From Paenibacillus sp. FSL R5-0341 (GTDB lineage: Bacteria > Bacillota > Bacilli > Paenibacillales > Paenibacillaceae): 64,000 nt of DNA. Each line of letters opens with the position of its first letter. Positions within the stretch are counted from its first letter, which is position 1. The position numbers were made by a program, and so were the translations under genes. The stretch spans positions 1,798,001-1,862,000 of the forward strand of contig NZ_CP150241.1 in the NCBI RefSeq assembly GCF_037975235.1, in the 5' to 3' direction. The notes under the pieces were generated by a model. It searched no databases, was not told where the DNA came from, and saw nothing but the letters and a program-made list of their open reading frames with translations. Positions 1-9,005 of the stretch are shown here, piece after piece.

Positions 1-1
1 C

Positions 2-508
2 GATGAAGGTCATCTGCTCTACATATACGGTGGCAAAGGAAATCAGGTCGGCACGCTCAAAACACCTGTCGCGATTGAACAATCGGGTGAGCACCACTTG
101 GTTCTGGATCGGGGCAAAAACAACCTTGTCGTCTATGAGCCGACCCGTTTTGGTGCCCGTGTGAATGAAGCGGTGGCACTCCACTATCGGGGCGAGGACA
201 CAGAGGCCGTGAATATATGGAGAGAAGTGCTTAAGCTGAATGCTAACTATGACATCGCTTATATCGGTATCGGCAAGTCCTTATTAATGGAGAAGAAAAA
301 CGAGGAAGCGCTGGGTTACTTCGAACTTGGAATGGACCGCAAGAGTTATTCTGTCGCGTTCAAGAGGCATCGGCGGGAGATGATGAAGGAACATTTCGGT
401 ACATTCCTGACCGCTGCAATCGCGCTGATTGTCATTCTGATCCTGACCCGGGTAGCGGTTAAATGGAGACGGAGGAGGCAGGTTGATCGTGAAGCAGGAT
501 TTCATTAA
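2..508 (+). CDS. NHL-repeat/TPR membrane-anchored protein (5' truncated by window)
   Basis: The reading frame is open from base 2, so only the C-terminal ~168 residues are in the window. The first part (GGKGNQVGTLKTPVAI and then LVLDRGKNNLVVYEP) reads as NHL/beta-propeller blades. It is followed by a TPR-like helical stretch (VNEAVALHYRGEDTEAV...LGYFELGMDRKSY) and a C-terminal transmembrane helix ending in a KWRRRRQ basic stop-transfer. It is therefore probably an extracytoplasmic propeller anchored at its C-terminus. It overlaps the next gene and belongs to the same operon as a Yip1-like protein, a DUF5696 protein and sugar permeases, so a role in sugar capture or surface assembly is plausible but only inferred. 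Confidence 0.7.
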   Translation, partial: DEGHLLYIYGGKGNQVGTLKTPVAIEQSGEHHLVLDRGKNNLVVYEPTRFGARVNEAVALHYRGEDTEAVNIWREVLKLNANYDIAYIGIGKSLLMEKKNEEALGYFELGMDRKSYSVAFKRHRREMMKEHFGTFLTAAIALIVILILTRVAVKWRRRRQVDREAGFH

Positions 509-1109
509 GTTTCCGCTGCATCTCATTTTTCACCCGATTGATGCATTCTGGGACCTCAAGTCGGATAACCGGGGACGGCTTCTTGTTGCTTATGCGACAC
601 TGGCGCTTACCATTGTCATGATGATTTTGCAAAAGCAGTACGCTGGATTTCTCGTCAATTACATCGATCCTCGTACGATTAATAGCATCATCGAGATCGC
701 CACGGTTGCGGTCCCTTTCTTTCTATGGTGCACGGCCAACTGGGCGGTAACGACCTTGATGGAAGGGGAAGGCAAGTTCAGGGAAATCGTTCTGGCGACA
801 GGTTACTCGCTCATTCCAATTATTCTGATCTATGCCCCAATGATCGTGATCAGCCGGTTCATGGTGCAGGAGGAGACTGCTTTTTATTATCTGTTCAATA
901 GTATTGCGTTCTTCTGGTTTGTGTTACTTCTGTTCATTGGCATGATGACGGTCCACCAGTACACGGTGATTAGAACAATCATTACAATGGTGCTGACACT
1001 CATTGTGATGGGCATTATCGTATTCCTTGGCGCACTGGTCTTCAGCATGCTGCAACAGTTGTACGAATTCGGTTATAACATTTACCGCGAGTTGATTTTT
1101 CGGACCTAA
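483..1109 (+). CDS. Yip1-family integral membrane protein
   Basis: About 208 residues with a short amphipathic N-terminus (FIKFPLHLIFHPIDAFWDLK) and about five hydrophobic segments, the layout of the bacterial Yip1/DUF1282-like family. The function is unknown; in Paenibacillus such genes sit inside sugar ABC importer operons. Two starts are possible. TTG at 483 lies 4 nt after the GGAGGAGG ribosome site (471-478) and GTG at 489 lies 10 nt after it. It overlaps the end of the preceding NHL/TPR gene by 20-26 nt, which suggests translational coupling, and lies 14 nt before the DUF5696 gene. Confidence 0.7.
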   Translation: MIVKQDFIKFPLHLIFHPIDAFWDLKSDNRGRLLVAYATLALTIVMMILQKQYAGFLVNYIDPRTINSIIEIATVAVPFFLWCTANWAVTTLMEGEGKFREIVLATGYSLIPIILIYAPMIVISRFMVQEETAFYYLFNSIAFFWFVLLLFIGMMTVHQYTVIRTIITMVLTLIVMGIIVFLGALVFSMLQQLYEFGYNIYRELIFRT

Positions 1110-1123
1110 AGGAGGCGGCATCC

Positions 1124-3709
1124 GTGAACAAAAAGCAACGATTATATACGGTGCTGGCTGGTGGTGCAGCTGTAATTATGATTGCAGCCGGGCTGCTGTA
1201 TATAAACAACAGGGGGGTTCCTGCCGTAGAAGCCGCGGCTTATCTGGATATGACAACCAAAGCCATGCCCGTCACGGAGGACCCGTTGCAGTTCCGTAAG
1301 GACTCCTCGCAGGGTGTGCCGGGTATGCAACTGGTCGCCGAAGATCAGAGACTCGCCCTGTATTATAACGAGGAGACAACGGAAATTGCAGTACGTGACG
1401 GGAAAAGTGGAGAGATCTGGTATAGCAACCCGAAAGAACGGGCTGAGGACGGTCTTGCTTCCGCTTATGAAAAAGAGGTGCTGTCCTCCCAGTTGAATGT
1501 GTCTTTCCGGGATGCGATGGGCACACTGGAGAACTTTCCGAATTTCAGCTCCAGTATTAGCAATAAACAATTCACAGTGGGTCAGATCGATCAAGGGATT
1601 CGGGTGAATTATACGCTTGGTGATACGTCACTTGGCATTGATGCGCTGCCTAAACTGATTAGCAAACAGCGTCTGGAGGAGAAAGTGCTTTCCAAGCTGG
1701 ATGCTACTGTCGCAAGGTACACATCTGCCCGATATTATCCAACCAAGAGCAATCCGGATATTCTGGAACGGCTGGATGGACAGATTTCGAAGCAACTTGT
1801 GCTGAACAAGATGCTGGTTGCCTTTGAGACGGCGGGTTACACGGTGGACGATCTGGCTTTTGACAATCAGGAGAATGGAGTCGAAGGCGGAGGTGTATCG
1901 GATAAGCCCAGCTTCGTCATTTCTGTGGAATATCGACTTGAGCAGGGGGCACTTGTTGTGACCGTACCTCTGAGTCAAGTAGAAGAAAGTGGGCAATACC
2001 GCATTCGGAATATTGATTTGCTCGCTTATTTTGGTGCGGCGGATACGAAGGGTGAGGGTTACATGCTCGTGCCCGACGGTTCAGGCAGCCTGATCCATCT
2101 GAACAACGGAAAAACCCAGGAAGAGCAGTATGTACAGCGGGTATATGGCGCAGACCCAAATGATAATTCGCTCAGTCGTCCTCAGGTTAGCGAATCCGCG
2201 TATATGCCTGTGTTTGGTCTGAAGAACGGGGAGAATGCCTGGTTTGCAGTCATTGAAAAAGGGGATGGCATTGCCAGTATCTCTGCGGATATTGGCGGCA
2301 GACAGAATAGCTACAACCATGTACACGCGACCTTCTCCCTGCGCGGAGAGGATGAGCTAGAGATGTACACCTCGCAGAAAATGCAGGAGATTCAGCTGCT
2401 TAGCGATGAGCCTTTCCGTGGAGATATTCAGGTGCGTTATCATTTTCTTCATGGAGAAGATGCCAGTTACTCAGGAATGGCCCGCCTGTATCAGCAGCAG
2501 TTGATCGAGCAGGATGTATTGCAGCCACTCTCAGAACAGACGGAGTTGCCGTTTTATGTGGATGTGCTTGGTGCAGTGGACAAAAAGGCTTCGTTCCTGA
2601 GTGTGCCTTATCGGACCACCTTAGCCATGACGACGTACGAACAGGCCACCGAAATGGCGGCGAAGTTACAGCAGGAAGGTGTGAACCGCGTACAGATGCG
2701 TTATCAGGGATGGTTCGGTGGCGGCATCAGCCATCATACGCCAACCCGGGTGAAATTGGATAGTGAAGTAGGTAGTCGTTCCGAGCTACAAGCATTGTCC
2801 GCTAAGCTGGAGCAGTCGGGTGGAGCTCTGTTCCCGGATGTGGCTTTCCAGCACATGTATCACGATGATTTGCGCTTTGCTCCTTCCTCGGATGCAGCTC
2901 GGTTTGTAACGAAGGAGACCGCGGAACTGTATCCATACAATCCTGCCCTTAATCGCATGGATCAGAGTAAGGACAGCTATTATTTGCTCTCAGCGGCCAA
3001 GCTTCCTTATGTGGTGAGTGAGTTTGCTGACAAATTCAATAAACTGGGCCTTGGTGGATTATCTCTTCGTGATCTCGGGCAGGTCCTGACTTCAGATTAT
3101 CGGGATAGTCGGGTGATTCATCGGGAGACGGCGAAGAACATTGTGAAGGAGCAGCTGGGCAAGCTGGAACAATCCTATCCGAACCTGATGGTATCCGCAG
3201 CCAATAGTTACGCTTGGGGAAGTGCACAACATGTTGTGAATGTACCCGCAGGGTCGAGTCGGTTCAATATTACCGATGAAGAAGTTCCTTTTTATGCGAT
3301 GGTCATTCATGGATACATGAACTATGCGGCATCTCCGATGAACACGTCGGGGGATCAGGATCTCCGCAAACAGTTGCTGCGCAGTCTGGAGCTTGGGGCA
3401 GCTCCATATTTTCAATGGACCTATGAACCATCATCCAGGCTGAAGCTGACGAATTATGATTCGGCCTACGCAACGGAGTATGCATATTGGGTGGATGATG
3501 CCGTTGCCTTGTATAAGCAGGCCAATGAAGTGCTGGGAAATCTGGCGAATGAGCAGATTCTCAAGCATGAACGCATTCAGGATGGCGTGGTCCGAATCAC
3601 CTATACTGGGGGTACATCCATCCTTGTGAATTACAATGCGGATGCAGTAACCGTGGATGGAACAACGGTTGGCGGGACGGACTATGTGGTGGGAGGAATG
3701 AACCGATGA
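1124..3709 (+). CDS. DUF5696-type exported protein of a sugar-import locus
   Basis: 861 residues beginning at GTG 1124, 8 nt after AAAGGAGG. Residues ~8-28 form one uncleaved signal-anchor (YTVLAGGAAVIMIAAGLLYI) with no lipobox, so the bulk should lie outside the membrane. The middle and C-terminal parts look like a large alpha/beta glycosidase-like fold (for example YMLVPDGSGSLIHLNNG, RMRYQGWFGGG, FPDVAFQHMYHDDLRF, QWTYEPSSRLKLTNYDS). I recognise it as the DUF5696 family. No catalytic activity is assigned. It is translationally coupled to the following permease by ATGA overlap at 3706-3709, so it probably works with the transporter as surface binding or processing component for manno-oligosaccharides. 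Confidence 0.75.
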   Translation: MNKKQRLYTVLAGGAAVIMIAAGLLYINNRGVPAVEAAAYLDMTTKAMPVTEDPLQFRKDSSQGVPGMQLVAEDQRLALYYNEETTEIAVRDGKSGEIWYSNPKERAEDGLASAYEKEVLSSQLNVSFRDAMGTLENFPNFSSSISNKQFTVGQIDQGIRVNYTLGDTSLGIDALPKLISKQRLEEKVLSKLDATVARYTSARYYPTKSNPDILERLDGQISKQLVLNKMLVAFETAGYTVDDLAFDNQENGVEGGGVSDKPSFVISVEYRLEQGALVVTVPLSQVEESGQYRIRNIDLLAYFGAADTKGEGYMLVPDGSGSLIHLNNGKTQEEQYVQRVYGADPNDNSLSRPQVSESAYMPVFGLKNGENAWFAVIEKGDGIASISADIGGRQNSYNHVHATFSLRGEDELEMYTSQKMQEIQLLSDEPFRGDIQVRYHFLHGEDASYSGMARLYQQQLIEQDVLQPLSEQTELPFYVDVLGAVDKKASFLSVPYRTTLAMTTYEQATEMAAKLQQEGVNRVQMRYQGWFGGGISHHTPTRVKLDSEVGSRSELQALSAKLEQSGGALFPDVAFQHMYHDDLRFAPSSDAARFVTKETAELYPYNPALNRMDQSKDSYYLLSAAKLPYVVSEFADKFNKLGLGGLSLRDLGQVLTSDYRDSRVIHRETAKNIVKEQLGKLEQSYPNLMVSAANSYAWGSAQHVVNVPAGSSRFNITDEEVPFYAMVIHGYMNYAASPMNTSGDQDLRKQLLRSLELGAAPYFQWTYEPSSRLKLTNYDSAYATEYAYWVDDAVALYKQANEVLGNLANEQILKHERIQDGVVRITYTGGTSILVNYNADAVTVDGTTVGGTDYVVGGMNR

Positions 3710-4605
3710 GGACCATTCGATTATCGCTGAAGTCACGGAGAGCGCTGCTTGGACTTGCATTTATTTCTCCGTGGTTGCTCGGTTTCATCTTCCTCTTTGC
3801 CACACCACTCCTGCAATCGATTCGGTTCAGTCTGAGTAATCTGTCCGTTGCTCCGGGCGGGTACGTTCTGGACTTCGTTGGATTTAAAAATTTCAAGGAT
3901 GCACTTCTGGTTGACGCTACATTCAACCGGATTCTAGTGGATTCAGTTGGAGCGATGGTACTGAACGTGCCGATGATTCTGTTCTTCAGTTTGTTTACGG
4001 CGACATTGCTCAACCAGAAGTTCAGAGGCAGAACGATGGCACGTGCGATCTTTTTCCTGCCGGTTATTCTGGCTTCCAGTGCAGTCGCAGCAGCTGAGTC
4101 TGCGGGATTAATCAATCTAATGGGGGATGCGAGTGCGGTGGATGCATCAGCTGATGGCGGTGCTTCGTTCAACGTGGTATCCATTGTGCGGATGCTGGCG
4201 GATGTGGGACTACCGATGGCCTATGTGGATTACATTGTAGAAGCCATCATGCGGATCTATGAGATTATTAGTAGCTCAGGCGTTCAGATTCTGATCTTCC
4301 TCGCCGCGCTGCAATCAGTACCAGGATCGATGTATGAGGTTGCGAAGATCGAAGGGGCGACAGCCTATGAATCGTTCTGGAAAATTACATTTCCCATGGT
4401 CAGTCCGTTGATTCTGACGAATGTCATCTATACGATCATTGATTCATTTGCCGGGAGTCCAGTCACACAGGCCATCTACCAAACCGCATTCAAAACCCAG
4501 AACTTTGGCTTAAGCTCGGCGATGTCCTGGCTGTACACGCTGGTCATTGGTCTTGTCCTGATCGTAGTAGGCTGGGTGCTGTCACGGCGGGTTCACTACA
4601 ACTGA
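3706..4605 (+). CDS. Carbohydrate ABC transporter permease (MalF/UgpA-like)
   Basis: 299 residues with about six membrane segments and a recognisable EAA cytoplasmic loop (YEVAKIEGATAYESFWKITF) that docks to the ATPase. This identifies the first permease of a CUT1-type sugar importer. ATG 3706 overlaps the stop of the DUF5696 gene by 4 nt. The partner permease follows 28 nt downstream. No ATP-binding subunit is encoded nearby, as is usual for CUT1 systems of Bacillales that share an MsmX-type ATPase. The substrate is inferred as manno-oligosaccharides from the GH26 enzyme two genes downstream; the solute-binding lipoprotein is probably upstream of the window. Confidence 0.88.
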   Translation: MRTIRLSLKSRRALLGLAFISPWLLGFIFLFATPLLQSIRFSLSNLSVAPGGYVLDFVGFKNFKDALLVDATFNRILVDSVGAMVLNVPMILFFSLFTATLLNQKFRGRTMARAIFFLPVILASSAVAAAESAGLINLMGDASAVDASADGGASFNVVSIVRMLADVGLPMAYVDYIVEAIMRIYEIISSSGVQILIFLAALQSVPGSMYEVAKIEGATAYESFWKITFPMVSPLILTNVIYTIIDSFAGSPVTQAIYQTAFKTQNFGLSSAMSWLYTLVIGLVLIVVGWVLSRRVHYN

Positions 4606-4633
4606 CGGTTAACATTAAGGGAGGCTTCAGATT

Positions 4634-5644
4634 ATGGCTGCATCAGGGACAGATCGCATGGTGGTAGTTCCGAAGCAGAATTATCACATGCATCGGGTGC
4701 GAAACAAGACATCGGACCTTCTCTATTCTATATTCAGATATGCACTGGTCATCGGTATTTCATTTATTATTTTATACCCGTTATTTCTCAAAGTGTCAGT
4801 TGCGTTCAAGGATAAGCAGGATATCTACAATCCAACGATCTATATAATTCCCCAGCACTTTACATTGGATAATATCCGGCTAGCGGCGCAAGTGATGGAT
4901 TACCTGCCTCTGCTGGCGAACACGTTATTGTTCGTTACCATTACAACGCTTCTGACAGCCATGTCCTGTGCGCTTGCAGGATACGGCTTCGCCCGGTTTA
5001 CTTTTCCGGGTAGCAATGTGCTCTTTGTGCTGGTAATTCTCACGATTCTGGTACCGACAAGTACGCTCATGGTGCCGATGTATCTGCATTTCCGCAGCTT
5101 TGACTTTCTGGGCATCATCCAGTTGTTCACCGGAACAAATGGCATCAATCTGCTGAATACGTACTGGCCTTCCATAATTACGGCCGCTACAGCGGGAGGA
5201 CTGAAGGCTGGACTGTTCATCTATATATTCCGCCAGTTCTTCAAGGGCATGCCGAAGGAAATCGAGGAGGCTGCACTGATTGACGGCGCTGGTGGATTCA
5301 AAACATTTGCTCGAATCATGTTGCCCAATGCAATATCGCCATTGATTACGGTCATTTTGTTCTCCTTTGTATGGCAGTACAATGATACATTCTATTCGGC
5401 ATTGTTCATGAGTGAAAGTCCACTGATCTCGCTGAAGGTGGCTTCCTTACCTGCTCAGGCGAACCAGTTGATTCCGCAACTGATGGGATTTGGCTCGAAC
5501 TCGGGCATTAAGGCCGATCCAAACTATGTGGCCATGATCGTGGATACAGGCATTTTGCTGGCGATTGCACCGCTGATTATTTTGTATCTGTTTGTACAGC
5601 GCTATTTTGTGGAGAGTATTGAACGTTCCGGTGTCGTTGGTTAA
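4634..5644 (+). CDS. Carbohydrate ABC transporter permease (MalG/UgpE-like)
   Basis: 336 residues, about six transmembrane segments, with the EAA loop EIEEAALIDGAGGFKTFARI typical of the second permease in CUT1 sugar importers. The N-terminal ~35 residues are hydrophilic and basic (YHMHRVRNKTSDL). ATG 4634 follows the ribosome site AAGGGAGG at 4618-4625. It pairs with the permease ending at 4605 to form the membrane channel. The GH26 mannanase begins 29 nt after its stop, so import and hydrolysis are co-transcribed. Confidence 0.88.
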   Translation: MAASGTDRMVVVPKQNYHMHRVRNKTSDLLYSIFRYALVIGISFIILYPLFLKVSVAFKDKQDIYNPTIYIIPQHFTLDNIRLAAQVMDYLPLLANTLLFVTITTLLTAMSCALAGYGFARFTFPGSNVLFVLVILTILVPTSTLMVPMYLHFRSFDFLGIIQLFTGTNGINLLNTYWPSIITAATAGGLKAGLFIYIFRQFFKGMPKEIEEAALIDGAGGFKTFARIMLPNAISPLITVILFSFVWQYNDTFYSALFMSESPLISLKVASLPAQANQLIPQLMGFGSNSGIKADPNYVAMIVDTGILLAIAPLIILYLFVQRYFVESIERSGVVG

Positions 5645-5673
5645 CATGGTAAACCCAATTGGAGGTGTGAGTG

Positions 5674-6636
5674 ATGACGGTGCGTACGATCAACAGTGCT
5701 CCGGTGAATGAAGCAGCGACATCTGAAGCGAGAGAATTAATGGCGTTTCTGGTCGAGCGTTATGGGAAAGGGATGTTGTCAGGTCAGCAGGATTACAGCA
5801 ATCTGAACTGGATTAATGAAAACACAGGCCGCAAACCAGCTGTGATTGGCTTTGATCTCATGGAATATTCGCCATCAAGAACAGAGCGCGGCGCGGTCTC
5901 TCAGGAGATCCGGGATGCGATTGCATGGCACCAACAAGGTGGCATTGTGACGCTGTGCTGGCACTGGAATGCACCGACGGATCTGATCGATGAACCAGGT
6001 AAAGAGTGGTGGCGGGGGTTCTATACGAACGCAACCACCTATGATCTAGCATCAGCGCTGGCAAATCCTGAGTCAGAAGAGTACAGACTTTTGATCCGCG
6101 ATATCGATGTAATTGCATTTCACTTGCAAGAGTTGAAGGATGCTGGTATGCCTGTTTTATTCCGACCCCTTCATGAAGCGGAGGGCGGCTGGTTCTGGTG
6201 GGGAGCGAAAGGCCCCGAACCTGCCATACAATTATATCGGTTGTTGTATGATCGATTGGTTCACGAGCACAAACTGCACAATCTCATCTGGGTCTGGAAC
6301 TCAGAAAAAACGGAATGGTATCCAGGGGATGATGTCGTGGATATTGTGAGTGTAGATGTATACCCGGAGGCAGGAGATCACAGCCCGCTGGCAGCACGTT
6401 ACGCCAACCTGCGAGAACTTGTGAAGGACAACAAAATCATTGCACTCGCCGAGAACGGTTCCATCCCTGATCCTGAGCAAATGAAGGAACAGGATGTGCA
6501 CTGGAGTTGGTTCTGTACTTGGACAGGTCGATTCCTCAGAGATGGGACACATAATGATGTGGCGTTTTTGAAGAAAGTGTATAACAGCGAAGAGGTCATT
6601 ACGCTCGATCAGTTACCGAAGTGGAGTTGGTTGTAG
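5674..6636 (+). CDS. Cytoplasmic GH26 beta-mannanase
   Basis: About 320 residues forming a single GH26 (beta/alpha)8 domain. The acid/base Glu lies in FRPLHEAEGGWFWWG (E168) and the nucleophile in IALAENGSIP (E260), both in the expected strand-4 and strand-7 positions; WHWN and SVDVYPEAGDHS are also family-typical. No signal peptide is present, so it should cleave imported beta-1,4-manno-oligosaccharides inside the cell. The ribosome site GGAGG (5661-5665) favours ATG 5674 over GTG 5671. It is the last gene of the importer operon, closed by a strong hairpin at 6667-6716. Mannose products could enter glycolysis through manA at 36989-37966. Confidence 0.9.
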   Translation: MTVRTINSAPVNEAATSEARELMAFLVERYGKGMLSGQQDYSNLNWINENTGRKPAVIGFDLMEYSPSRTERGAVSQEIRDAIAWHQQGGIVTLCWHWNAPTDLIDEPGKEWWRGFYTNATTYDLASALANPESEEYRLLIRDIDVIAFHLQELKDAGMPVLFRPLHEAEGGWFWWGAKGPEPAIQLYRLLYDRLVHEHKLHNLIWVWNSEKTEWYPGDDVVDIVSVDVYPEAGDHSPLAARYANLRELVKDNKIIALAENGSIPDPEQMKEQDVHWSWFCTWTGRFLRDGTHNDVAFLKKVYNSEEVITLDQLPKWSWL

Positions 6637-6666
6637 GGCTGTCATCTGAAAGAATACTCAACGTAC

Positions 6667-6716
6667 AAAAAGCGTCAGCAAGGCATGAGAGAATTATGCC
6701 AATGCTGACGCTTTTT
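6667..6716. terminator. Bidirectional intrinsic terminator
   Basis: Perfect 14-bp inverted repeat: AAAAAGCGTCAGCA at 6667-6680 and TGCTGACGCTTTTT at 6703-6716. It gives a hairpin with a T-tract on one side and an A-tract on the other. It sits between the convergent GH26 gene and the SunI-like gene and can serve both. Confidence 0.92.
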
Positions 6717-6762
6717 ATATGAAACGATCTCATGTGAATGGATGCAAGTCTCAATGAATGAG

Positions 6763-7032
6763 CTAATTTGCTGTGCTGGATACCAAATCGCTAATTTTCG
6801 GAAACAATGCTTCGTTAGAAGTGAACAGAATGTAGGATTGATTGGTAGTACGGATCAGGATCGTTTCGGAGGCACCGTACGCTGCTCCTATTCGAACGGC
6901 TGATAGTTCGCTGCCACCATATGTATCGTCAAGGGTAACTGACGTAATGTTGGAGATGGGAATTTCAATTTTGGAAAACTGCCACCGGATGACCAGTTGA
7001 TCTTCTATTTTTTTCACGTTAACACCAAACAT
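6763..7032 (-). CDS. SunI/YnzG-like PH-domain protein
   Basis: 89 residues without a signal peptide or membrane helix. The pattern of short beta strands ending in IRIGAAYGASETILIRTTNQ and the central SVTLDDTYGGSELSAVRIG are what I associate with the SunI/YnzG bacterial PH-domain family. SunI itself confers immunity to the glycopeptide sublancin in Bacillus subtilis, but most relatives have no known function and no bacteriocin gene is visible here. The ATG at 7032 is preceded by AGGAGGTCATCCT, a good ribosome site. It is monocistronic and shares the bidirectional terminator with the mannanase gene. Confidence 0.7.
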   Translation of the reverse strand: MFGVNVKKIEDQLVIRWQFSKIEIPISNITSVTLDDTYGGSELSAVRIGAAYGASETILIRTTNQSYILFTSNEALFPKISDLVSSTAN

Positions 7033-7255
7033 AGGATGACCTCCTGTTGTGATTCATATCATTGAAGTAATAGCGTATGTCCAGTTTATCATATTTTGGA
7101 TAAAATTACCTTATTAATAATGAAAAGTGACGATCTCTATCAACTGATATCAGGGATGGGAACTTGATGAAAAACATACAGGATTAACCATGATACATAT
7201 CGAATACAAATAGAGAAATTAGAGAACTTATACTCCAACATAAAGGGTGTGCCAC

Positions 7256-7864
7256 ATGACGAATCTATTCGAACAATGTTCAGGTCAAACATTATCTGCT
7301 AATCTGGGATGGCTGAACGAGCCAGCGGATTGGTCCATTGAAGACGGCAAAGTAACGATAACCGTTTCGCCGATCAGTGACTTTTTCATTGATCCGGGAG
7401 GTGACCCGGTCAAAGCCTCAGCACCATTTTTACATACGATAGTAAAGGGAGATTTCAGCATTGTCACTCAAGTACAGGTGGACATGAAAGAACAGTATGA
7501 CTCGGGTTGCCTGATGGTGAGAGTGGACGATACGAATTGGGCTAAAGTTTGCTTTGAGTATTTCGAAGAACAGCCGTCCATTCTCAGTGTCGTGACTCGT
7601 GGTAACTCGGATGATTGTGTATCAGCACCTGTAGAGGTTAGCAAGCCTTATTTACGTGTAGCTCGGGCAGGCAACAGCTTTGCGTTCCATTATTCTCAGG
7701 ATGGAGAGAAGTGGAAGCTGGTTCGCTATTTCGGTCTCGACTGCCCGGAAGAGATCAAAGTTGGCATTGTGGCCCAATCCCCCATTGGGCAGGGGACGAC
7801 GGTTACTTTTACAAATGTACAGCTTCAACATGGGGTGACGGGAAGTGTTCGCCGGGTAGAGTAA
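7256..7864 (+). CDS. DUF1349 beta-sandwich (concanavalin-like) protein
   Basis: About 202 residues. The sequence matches the DUF1349 jelly-roll family: WLNEPADWSIEDGKVTITVSP near the N-terminus, the central KASAPFLHTIVKGDFSI and YDSGCLMVRVDDTNWAKVC, and the C-terminal KVGIVAQSPIGQGTTVTFTN. It has no signal peptide, so it is cytoplasmic; a carbohydrate-related role is suspected for the fold but unproven. ATG 7256 is preferred because AAAGGG at 7242-7247 sits 8 nt before it; GTG 7247 overlaps that site. It lies 78 nt upstream of the AraC/GyrI regulator and is probably co-transcribed with it. Confidence 0.8.
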   Translation: MTNLFEQCSGQTLSANLGWLNEPADWSIEDGKVTITVSPISDFFIDPGGDPVKASAPFLHTIVKGDFSIVTQVQVDMKEQYDSGCLMVRVDDTNWAKVCFEYFEEQPSILSVVTRGNSDDCVSAPVEVSKPYLRVARAGNSFAFHYSQDGEKWKLVRYFGLDCPEEIKVGIVAQSPIGQGTTVTFTNVQLQHGVTGSVRRVE

Positions 7865-7942
7865 CCGGACAAATGAAAGCACAGCATGACAGGTTATTGG
7901 GTTGTTTTTCAGTTATATTAGACATCAAGGAGTGATTAACAC

Positions 7943-8788
7943 ATGAACTGGATCAACTCATTACAGGTCGCTATTCAATATATGGAAGACCACTTGCTCG
8001 AAAATATGACGACGGAGCAGATTGCAGCGCAAGCCCATATCTCTCCTTTTCATTTTCAACGTACCTTTGCCATACTAACTGATGTTACTGTGGCCGAGTA
8101 CATAAGACGCAGACGATTGACATTGGCGGCACATGAGCTGCTTCAGAGTGATATTAAAATTATCGATTTGGCGCTTAAATATGGTTTCGATACACCGGAA
8201 TCTTTCTCCAAAGCCTTTCGTAGACAACATGGTATCGCACCCAGTGAGGCTCGAAAGAATAGTAACGCTGTCCAATCGTATAATCGTCTGGTGATTCAAG
8301 TGAGTCTACAAGGAGCAGAACCGATGAAGTATAAAATCGTTGAACATCCCGAATTTACGTTGGTCGGAGTAGAGCAAACTTTCTCATATGCAGATGGAGA
8401 ACATCTGCAAGGCATGGGAAAGATGTGGCAGGAAGTGTGGACGAGTGGTACAGAGGATCGTTTGTTTGAACTGAACAATGGGGATATTCAAGGATTACTC
8501 GGTGTCGTTGTGGATCAGAACGAAATTCAGGAGAAACAGATGCAATACTGGATTGCTACGACTTACGATGGTGAAGTACCGGAAGAATTATCAAGCTTCA
8601 CTATGCCTGCTTCCAAATGGAGTGTATTTGAAGTAGAAGGCCCGATGCCGGAGAGCATGCAGCTACTGTGGAAACAGATTATTTCGGAATGGTTTCCATC
8701 CAATCCTTATGAGCACGCGTATATGCCAGAGCTGGAAGTATACCCGGGACCCAACCAACCGCCGCAAATCTGGATACCGATTAAATAA
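7943..8788 (+). CDS. AraC-family regulator with GyrI-like effector domain
   Basis: 281 residues. Residues 1-105 hold two helix-turn-helix motifs of the AraC/XylS type (MTTEQIAAQAHISPFHFQRTF and IIDLALKYGFDTPESFSKAF). Residues ~125-281 form a GyrI/SOUL-like small-molecule-binding domain (KYKIVEHPEFTLVGVEQTF at its start, LEVYPGPNQPPQIWIPIK at its end). This architecture is that of Rob/BltR-like one-component regulators responding to hydrophobic ligands or toxins. Ribosome site AAGGAG at 7927-7932. The likely target is its own operon with the DUF1349 gene, but no operator is identified. Confidence 0.88.
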   Translation: MNWINSLQVAIQYMEDHLLENMTTEQIAAQAHISPFHFQRTFAILTDVTVAEYIRRRRLTLAAHELLQSDIKIIDLALKYGFDTPESFSKAFRRQHGIAPSEARKNSNAVQSYNRLVIQVSLQGAEPMKYKIVEHPEFTLVGVEQTFSYADGEHLQGMGKMWQEVWTSGTEDRLFELNNGDIQGLLGVVVDQNEIQEKQMQYWIATTYDGEVPEELSSFTMPASKWSVFEVEGPMPESMQLLWKQIISEWFPSNPYEHAYMPELEVYPGPNQPPQIWIPIK

Positions 8789-8821
8789 ATATTAACCATT
8801 TCAAACGCTATACAAATGTAG

Positions 8822-8857
8822 CCCATAGACAGTCGGATAACCGAAGCTGTTTATGGG
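8822..8857 (+). terminator. Putative intrinsic terminator
   Basis: Inverted repeat CCCATAGACAG (8822-8832) and CTGTTTATGGG (8847-8857), one wobble, followed by a weak TTATTT tract. It lies 34 nt after the AraC/GyrI stop. Confidence 0.65.
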
Positions 8858-9005
8858 TTATTTGGTTGTGATTAATCAGGGATTCGAAGTTGTACAGAGG
8901 ATGTTCAAGCGTTGTTCATTTTATTGCAACTAGGTAAACATGATATATTGGAACAAGAGTTTATCGCATTAAGAGAACAATAAGGTGAAGTGCAGGGAGG
9001 CAAAC

